Origin: Oscillospiraceae bacterium
GTDB lineage: Bacteria; Bacillota; Clostridia; Oscillospirales; Acutalibacteraceae
Length of the DNA: 64,000 nt
Direction: 5' to 3'
Assembly (NCBI GenBank): GCA_910574935.1
Contig: CAJTCU010000005.1
Location: forward strand, 91,581 to 155,580
The notes beneath the pieces were generated by a model. The model was not told the origin of the DNA. It did no database searches and saw only the letters and a program-made list of their open reading frames with translations. A program made the translations under genes and the position numbers. Position 1 is the first letter of the stretch, and each line of letters begins with the position of its first letter. This document shows positions 59,526-64,000 of this stretch, one piece after another.

Positions 59526-59820
59526 AGCCGGCCTCCTGTTCAGGACGGGTCCTTTGGGGCAAAAGGGCTTCCGGCTGAGGCGTATAAGGCGTGTCTACCA
59601 AAATGCCCTGTGCGTCCCGGCGGCGCAGGGCAATAACCGCCCCCCGTATCAGGTAGGCGCTGGGGTCTCCCAGAGGACTGGAGCCCAGACATTCCACCAC
59701 AGTGCCGGGAATTAGCCCCAGGTCCTGGAATCGCCTGCGCATGGTCCCTTGGGCGGAAAGCCCTGTTACCCGCGCCAAATGGCCGGCACAAAGGCTGGAA
59801 AGGTCTTGCTTCTCGTACAT
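59512..59820 (-). CDS. feoA: Ferrous iron transport protein A
   Basis: A 102-residue FeoA with the SH3-like core (AGHLARVTGLSAQGTMRRRFQDLGLIPGTVVE) and a 20-residue C-terminal tail. It supports FeoB. MYEKQDLSSL was chosen as start; the 36 residues upstream run through the regulatory region. It is first in the feoAB operon, divergent from a DtxR-type regulator. Confidence 0.9.
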   Translation of the reverse strand: MYEKQDLSSLCAGHLARVTGLSAQGTMRRRFQDLGLIPGTVVECLGSSPLGDPSAYLIRGAVIALRRRDAQGILVDTPYTPQPEALLPQRTRPEQEAGYGAF

Positions 59821-59882
59821 ATTTTCATCAGCTCCCGAATAAGTTTGGCTATGAAATATTTTTGGTTTTGGAAAAGTTTCCT

Positions 59883-59903
59883 TTAGGAAAGACTCTTTCC
59901 TGA
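59883..59903. promoter_or_regulatory. Palindromic operator candidate between feoA and the DtxR-type gene
   Basis: TTAGGAAAG-ACT-CTTTCCTGA, nine-base arms matching at 8 of 9 positions. Size and TTAGG edge resemble DtxR/IdeR-family boxes. It lies between the two divergent starts, next to a minus-strand TATAGT (59907-59912). Confidence 0.55.
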
Positions 59904-59956
59904 TACCACTATATTCCGGTTGTCCCATTTTGCTACTGGCCGGGGGAGGATGCGCT

Positions 59957-60376
59957 ATGGCGGAAGAGGGGTTCTATACGCTGAAGGGATACCATTTGAT
60001 GGAGCACGGATTGCTTACCTCGTCCATGGAGGACTATTTGGAGATGATTTACCGGATGCAGCAAGAGGACCCCGGGGTGGTACGGGTATCGGCTTTGGCG
60101 GTCGCGCTGCATGTAACGCCCTCGTCGGCGTCAAAAATGGCGGGAAATCTGCGGGCCCGGGAACTTATCAGCTTTCCTCGGTACGGCTATATTACCCTGA
60201 CCGGCACGGGTCGGAAGGTAGGGGAATATCTGCTGCGGCGGCACCAGTTGGTACACCAACTGCTATGTGTGGTGAACGGCACCCAGAATGAGCTGGTGGA
60301 ATGTGAGAAGATTGAACATTTTCTGTCAACTAGAACGGTGCTGAACCTGGAACGATTTTTGGAGAAGCTGGGGTGA
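59957..60376 (+). CDS. DtxR/MntR-family metal-dependent repressor
   Basis: A 139-residue regulator with an N-terminal winged helix (SMEDYLEMIYRM, VRVSALAVALHVTPSSASKMAGNL) and a metal-binding/dimerisation helix region (LLRRHQLVHQLLC, EKIEHFLS). It lacks the C-terminal SH3 domain, like MntR and short IdeR forms. Divergent orientation from feoAB and a palindrome between them suggest iron-responsive repression of Feo (inference). ATG follows GGGGGAGG by 7 bases. Confidence 0.9.
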   Translation: MAEEGFYTLKGYHLMEHGLLTSSMEDYLEMIYRMQQEDPGVVRVSALAVALHVTPSSASKMAGNLRARELISFPRYGYITLTGTGRKVGEYLLRRHQLVHQLLCVVNGTQNELVECEKIEHFLSTRTVLNLERFLEKLG

Positions 60377-60546
60377 GAGAAGACAAACGTTGGTTTTTTT
60401 GCAGTGTTATAGCCAAAGTACAGCGCTGCGAAAAGACGCGGGAAAGCTCCTTCAAAAAATTTTCCTATTGCAGAGAGAGGCCCTTTGTGGTAAGATAGGG
60501 TGGATTTATTGAGACTTGCTTACTAAAAAGGGAAGTGTAAATAGGA

Positions 60547-61908
60547 ATGAAAATTGTCATTGTAGGTGATGGCAAGGTGGGCTTTGCGCTAACCACCCAG
60601 CTGGCCAAAGAGGGCCACGACGTGGTGGTGATAGACAGCAATAAAGTGGTTCTGGCAGAGGCCCAGCAATCATTGGACATCAATGTGGTCCAGGGAAACG
60701 GAGCCACCATCAAGTGCCAAAACCAGGCGGGGGTGGACACCAGCGACTTGCTGATTGCGGCTACCTCGGCAGACGAGACCAACCTGCTCTGTTGCATTAC
60801 GGCCCACAAGCTGGGCTGCGCCCACACCATTGCCCGGGTGCGGGACCCAGAATACTTCAGCCAGCTGTATGACTGGAAAGAGGAGCTGGGCCTTAGCATG
60901 ATGATTAATCCCGAGCTTGCTACAGCTAGTGAGATCGTCCGCCTGCTGCAATATCCCTCTTTCCTGCGCCGGGATTCCTTTGCCAAGGGCCGGGTAGAGA
61001 TTGTGGAAATCGAGCTGGCGGAGGACAGCCCCCTGGATGGCTGCCGGCTGACGGAGTTTGGCAAAAAGGTGAAGGTGCAGGTACTGGTTTGCGCGGTGCA
61101 GCGGGGAAACCAGGTGTTCATCCCGGACGGCAGCTTTCAGCTGAAGCAGGGGGACCGCCTGCATGTGACCGCCCCTACGGATAACTTGGCCAAGCTGATT
61201 CGCAGCCTGGGGGTGACCCAGAGGAAGATTCGCGATGTAATGATTATTGGCGGAAGCCGGATCGCCTACTATTTGGCCAGCGACCTGGTCAAAAGCGGGG
61301 TCAGTGTAAAGCTTATTGAGAAGGATCCCACTCGTTGCCAGCATTTGGCGGTCATTCTGCCCAAAGCAACGATTATTAATGCCGACGGTTCCGACCGGAA
61401 TATTCTGGATACGGAGGGAATTGCCCAAACAGATGCGGTGGTCACCCTAACGGATTTTGACGAAGAAAACATGATTATCTCTATGTACGCCAATTACCTG
61501 GGCGTCTATAAGGTGATTACAAAGATCAACCGGACCGAGTTTAACGAGGTTCTTAACGGCAAAGGTACTGGCAGCCTGGTGAGCCCCAAAGAACTAAGCT
61601 GTAACGACATCCTGCGCTATGTACGGGCCATGAGCAACCGAACAGGGGGCTCTGTCACCACCCTGCACCGGCTGGTAGAGGACCAGGTGGAGGCCCTGGA
61701 GTTCCAGGTGGGCCGGGGGCTGCCCTTTTTGGGCCAGCCACTGATGAAGCTGCGGCTAAAGCCAGGCACCCTGCTGGCCTGTATCCACCGGCGGGGGCGG
61801 GCCATTATTCCCGGCGGATCAGATACTATCGAGCCGGGCGACTCGGTCATTGTGGTTTCCACCGCAGACCGGGCCATACAAGACCTGCGGGACATTTTTG
61901 CGGATTAA
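60547..61908 (+). CDS. trkA: Trk potassium uptake regulatory protein TrkA
   Basis: A 453-residue peripheral protein with two RCK halves. Each has an NAD-binding Rossmann domain (MKIVIVGDGKVGFALTTQL and MIIGGSRIAYYLASDL) and a C-terminal TrkA-C domain. It gates the TrkH channel in response to nucleotides. It is followed by trkH after 23 bases. Confidence 0.96.
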   Translation: MKIVIVGDGKVGFALTTQLAKEGHDVVVIDSNKVVLAEAQQSLDINVVQGNGATIKCQNQAGVDTSDLLIAATSADETNLLCCITAHKLGCAHTIARVRDPEYFSQLYDWKEELGLSMMINPELATASEIVRLLQYPSFLRRDSFAKGRVEIVEIELAEDSPLDGCRLTEFGKKVKVQVLVCAVQRGNQVFIPDGSFQLKQGDRLHVTAPTDNLAKLIRSLGVTQRKIRDVMIIGGSRIAYYLASDLVKSGVSVKLIEKDPTRCQHLAVILPKATIINADGSDRNILDTEGIAQTDAVVTLTDFDEENMIISMYANYLGVYKVITKINRTEFNEVLNGKGTGSLVSPKELSCNDILRYVRAMSNRTGGSVTTLHRLVEDQVEALEFQVGRGLPFLGQPLMKLRLKPGTLLACIHRRGRAIIPGGSDTIEPGDSVIVVSTADRAIQDLRDIFAD

Positions 61909-61931
61909 CTACAGAAAGAAGATTGTGAAAA

Positions 61932-63380
61932 GTGAATTATAGAATGATTGTACGGCTGATCTGCTATATTCTGCGGGTAGAGGCAGTTTGTCTGCTGCCA
62001 TCTCTGGGGATTTCCCTTTTTACAAAAGAGTGGGCCTCGGCTGCCGGCGTGGGGGTTACCATCGGCCTGGCGGCGCTGCTCAGCCTGGTCAGTTTTTTGT
62101 GGAAGCCCCAGGACAAGCAGATCAGTGCCCGAGAGGGCTTTCTCAGCGTGGCCTTGTGCTGGGTGGCGGTTTCGGTGGTAGGAGCGCTGCCCTTCTTTTT
62201 TAGTGGGGCCATTCCCAATTTTATTGACTGCCTCTTTGAAACAGTTTCCGGCTTCACCACCACCGGGGCCAGTATTCTTACAGATATTGAGAGCCTGCCC
62301 ATGGGAATACTGTACTGGCGCAGCTTTACCCACTGGCTGGGGGGAATGGGGGTGCTGGTATTTTTGCTGGCGGTCATGCCCATGGGTAAGGGAAAGAACT
62401 CTCTTCTGCACGTAATGCGGGCGGAAAGCCCTGGCCCCCAGGTGGACAAGCTGGTGCCCAAGCTGCAAAACAGCGCCAAGATCCTGTATGCCATCTATAT
62501 CGGCCTCACCCTTTTGCAGATTGCTCTGCTGTGTTTGGGCGGAATGCCTTTGTTCGACAGCCTGACCACGGCTTTTGGCACGGCGGGTACCGGCGGCTTT
62601 GCCATCAAGGGCGACAGCCTCATGGGCTACAGCCACTATATTCAAACAGTCTGTACGGTGTTTATGGCGCTTTTTGGAGTAAACTTCAGCATCTTCTATC
62701 TGCTGCTTTTACGTCAGTTTATGAAGGTGCTGAAAAACCAGGAGCTTTTGCTGTACCTGGGGGTTATGTTGGGCAGTATTGTCATAATTACCTATGACGT
62801 TATGTCTGTTTACCACAATGTGGGCGAGGCCCTGCACCAGGCGGCGTTTCAGGTGTCCTCCATTATGACTACGACGGGCTTTGCCACAGCGGACTTCAAC
62901 CAGTGGCCGGCTCTTTCCAAGACTCTCTTGGTTATGCTGATGATTTTCGGCGCCTGCGCGGGCTCCACCGGCGGCGGGGTAAAGGTGGCCCGAATTCTCT
63001 TACTGTGTAAGTCTGGGCGGCGCAGCATTCGCCGGATGCTGCGCCCCCGGTCAGTGTCTCAGGTGCATATGGACGGCCAAATGGTAGAGGAGGACGTGAT
63101 ACAGAACACCTATAGTTACCTGGCGCTGTATACGGCCCTGGCCGTGGGATCTATCCTGTTTATTGCCCTGGACGAGTTTTCTCTGGAGACCAACGTAACG
63201 GCAGTGCTGGCCTGCCTGAACAATATTGGCCCGGGCTTAGACGTGGTAGGGCCCATGGGTAACTATGCGGCTTTTTCCTGGCACAGCAAGCTGATTCTCA
63301 CCTTTGATATGCTGGCTGGGCGGCTGGAGCTCTTCCCCATGATCATGCTGTTTGTCCCCATGGCCTGGAAGAGAAACTAA
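61932..63380 (+). CDS. trkH: Trk potassium channel subunit TrkH
   Basis: A 482-residue potassium transporter with four selectivity-filter loops, recognisable as SGFTTTGASIL, TAGTGGFAIKGDS, IMTTTGFATADF and NNIGPGLDVVG, and about ten membrane helices. The start is GTG at 61932 with only a weak AGAAAGAAG; an internal ATG four codons later is an alternative. It works with TrkA. Confidence 0.95.
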   Translation: MNYRMIVRLICYILRVEAVCLLPSLGISLFTKEWASAAGVGVTIGLAALLSLVSFLWKPQDKQISAREGFLSVALCWVAVSVVGALPFFFSGAIPNFIDCLFETVSGFTTTGASILTDIESLPMGILYWRSFTHWLGGMGVLVFLLAVMPMGKGKNSLLHVMRAESPGPQVDKLVPKLQNSAKILYAIYIGLTLLQIALLCLGGMPLFDSLTTAFGTAGTGGFAIKGDSLMGYSHYIQTVCTVFMALFGVNFSIFYLLLLRQFMKVLKNQELLLYLGVMLGSIVIITYDVMSVYHNVGEALHQAAFQVSSIMTTTGFATADFNQWPALSKTLLVMLMIFGACAGSTGGGVKVARILLLCKSGRRSIRRMLRPRSVSQVHMDGQMVEEDVIQNTYSYLALYTALAVGSILFIALDEFSLETNVTAVLACLNNIGPGLDVVGPMGNYAAFSWHSKLILTFDMLAGRLELFPMIMLFVPMAWKRN

Positions 63381-63411
63381 GGACTGCTGCCGATGGATTT
63401 AAAGAAAAATG

Positions 63412-63478
63412 AGCTGTCCCCGGGGGCCTGTTTTGAGACTGGCTTTGAGAGATTCTCCCGGGCAGCTTGTTTTTTTTG
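63412..63478 (+). terminator. Terminator of trkAH
   Basis: AGCTGTCCCCGGG and CCCGGGCAGCT pair around a long loop, followed by a run of T (63469-63478). Confidence 0.7.
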
Positions 63479-63568
63479 GCAAAGCAAGGTATAATAGGAA
63501 AGAGATCCGTAAAGGCGCGGAAGGGCCAACGGCCAAACAGAATATTTTTATTTTAAGGATGGATATAG

Positions 63569-64000
63569 ATGTCGATTCGCAAAACCGTACCGCTTATACT
63601 GGCCGCCCTGACACTGGGTGCGGCTTTGACTGCCTGCCAAGAGCAGGAGGAAGTTATTTATGAAATAGAGGTCCGGGCCCAAAATAATGGCCAGCCCGCC
63701 ACCCTGACGGTGGAGACCCAGGGGCTGGACGCCGCCTATTTGCAGGAGCTGGAGCATATAATTGAGAAATACCAGGCGGATTTTCCCAATACGGACATTC
63801 TTTTCGAGGGCTCCAGCCTGGACCAGACAGAAAAAAACCTGCTGTTCCAGGCAGCGGGGACTGCTTCTAAAGCTGATTTACAGTTGGTGCGGGCCAGCGG
63901 GCAAGGCGGCGCCCAGGATCTGGCAGACCTTTCGGAGTATCTGGACTTCTGGCAGTGCGAGGGCAGCCTGGGAGCGTGGACCAGCCTGGCAATGCACCAC
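63569..64000 (+). CDS. Solute-binding lipoprotein, truncated by window end
   Basis: The first 144 residues of a longer protein: MSIRKTVPLILAALTLGAAL then the lipobox LTAC, followed by a region with IEKYQADFPNTDILFEG like the N-terminal lobe of family 1 extracellular solute-binding proteins. AAGGATGG precedes the ATG. It probably begins an ABC sugar/peptide importer operon beyond the window. The class is tentative since most of the protein is missing. Confidence 0.75.
   Translation, partial: MSIRKTVPLILAALTLGAALTACQEQEEVIYEIEVRAQNNGQPATLTVETQGLDAAYLQELEHIIEKYQADFPNTDILFEGSSLDQTEKNLLFQAAGTASKADLQLVRASGQGGAQDLADLSEYLDFWQCEGSLGAWTSLAMHH

Noticed and set aside
60377-60546. Possible c-di-AMP (ydaO) riboswitch before trkA
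   Set aside because: Potassium genes are common targets, but the region is too short and lacks the conserved ydaO core sequences.

Overview
The window looks like ordinary chromosome from a spore-forming, fairly GC-rich member of the Clostridia, most like an Oscillospiraceae/Ruminococcaceae-type gut commensal. This rests on forespore sigma factor SigG, YtfJ/GerW and a DacF-like carboxypeptidase (sporulation), zinc-type ribosomal protein L28, two GH3 glycosidases and a hexuronate pathway (uxuAB) for plant polysaccharide use, and strong A/G-rich Shine-Dalgarno sites throughout. No rRNA, tRNA, CRISPR array, prophage or transposase gene was found. The assignment is inference from gene content; no 16S gene is present.

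Layout. 0-10 kb: FucO-type alcohol dehydrogenase, Tex, a GH3 glycosidase with reversed domain order, a ferredoxin-like aldo/keto reductase and an IlvD/Edd dehydratase. 10-16 kb: AroD, a tandem AAA+ protein and a complete BtuF/FecCD-type ABC importer, followed by two adjacent miniature inverted-repeat elements. 16-24 kb (mostly minus strand): TrmO, a surface O-acylation cassette (lipoprotein, MBOAT, DHHW/AlgJ-like) and uxuA-uxuB. 23.6-30.4 kb: an XRE regulator/membrane protein pair, a YqzL-like ORF with recO, a GNAT protein, mutS2, an A+T-richer secreted protein and sigG. 31-35 kb: ClC channel and a second GH3 enzyme behind a strong promoter with a palindrome. 35-39.7 kb: the glycolytic cluster pgk-tpiA-gpmI with small ORFs in its gaps. 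39.8-49 kb: a GNAT gene split by a miniature element, a P-loop protein, a MacB-like ABC transporter with a very long coiled coil, TrmL and a MORN protein with a 78-bp tandem repeat. 49-64 kb: MscS, L28, then a long plus-strand housekeeping run (site-2 protease, scpA, scpB, DUF2953, ytfJ, dacF, rluB, ComEA-like), feoAB with a divergent DtxR-type regulator, trkA-trkH, and the start of a solute-binding lipoprotein cut by the window edge.

The most distinctive content is non-coding. A family of 162-163 bp miniature elements with TA target duplications occurs at least three times, with a 55-bp remnant. A related-looking element interrupts a GNAT acetyltransferase gene, and removing it with one TA restores an intact 174-residue frame exactly. 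A second element type (159 bp, near-perfect 26-bp terminal repeats, ATAA duplication) lies next to one copy. Other leads are a nested inverted-repeat region before rluB, a near-perfect 21-bp palindrome between feoA and the DtxR-type gene, and a decayed small gene in the pgk-tpiA gap. I did not find a convincing new multi-gene system; the surface-acylation cassette, the tandem AAA+ protein and the MORN repeat protein are the best coding candidates for follow-up.
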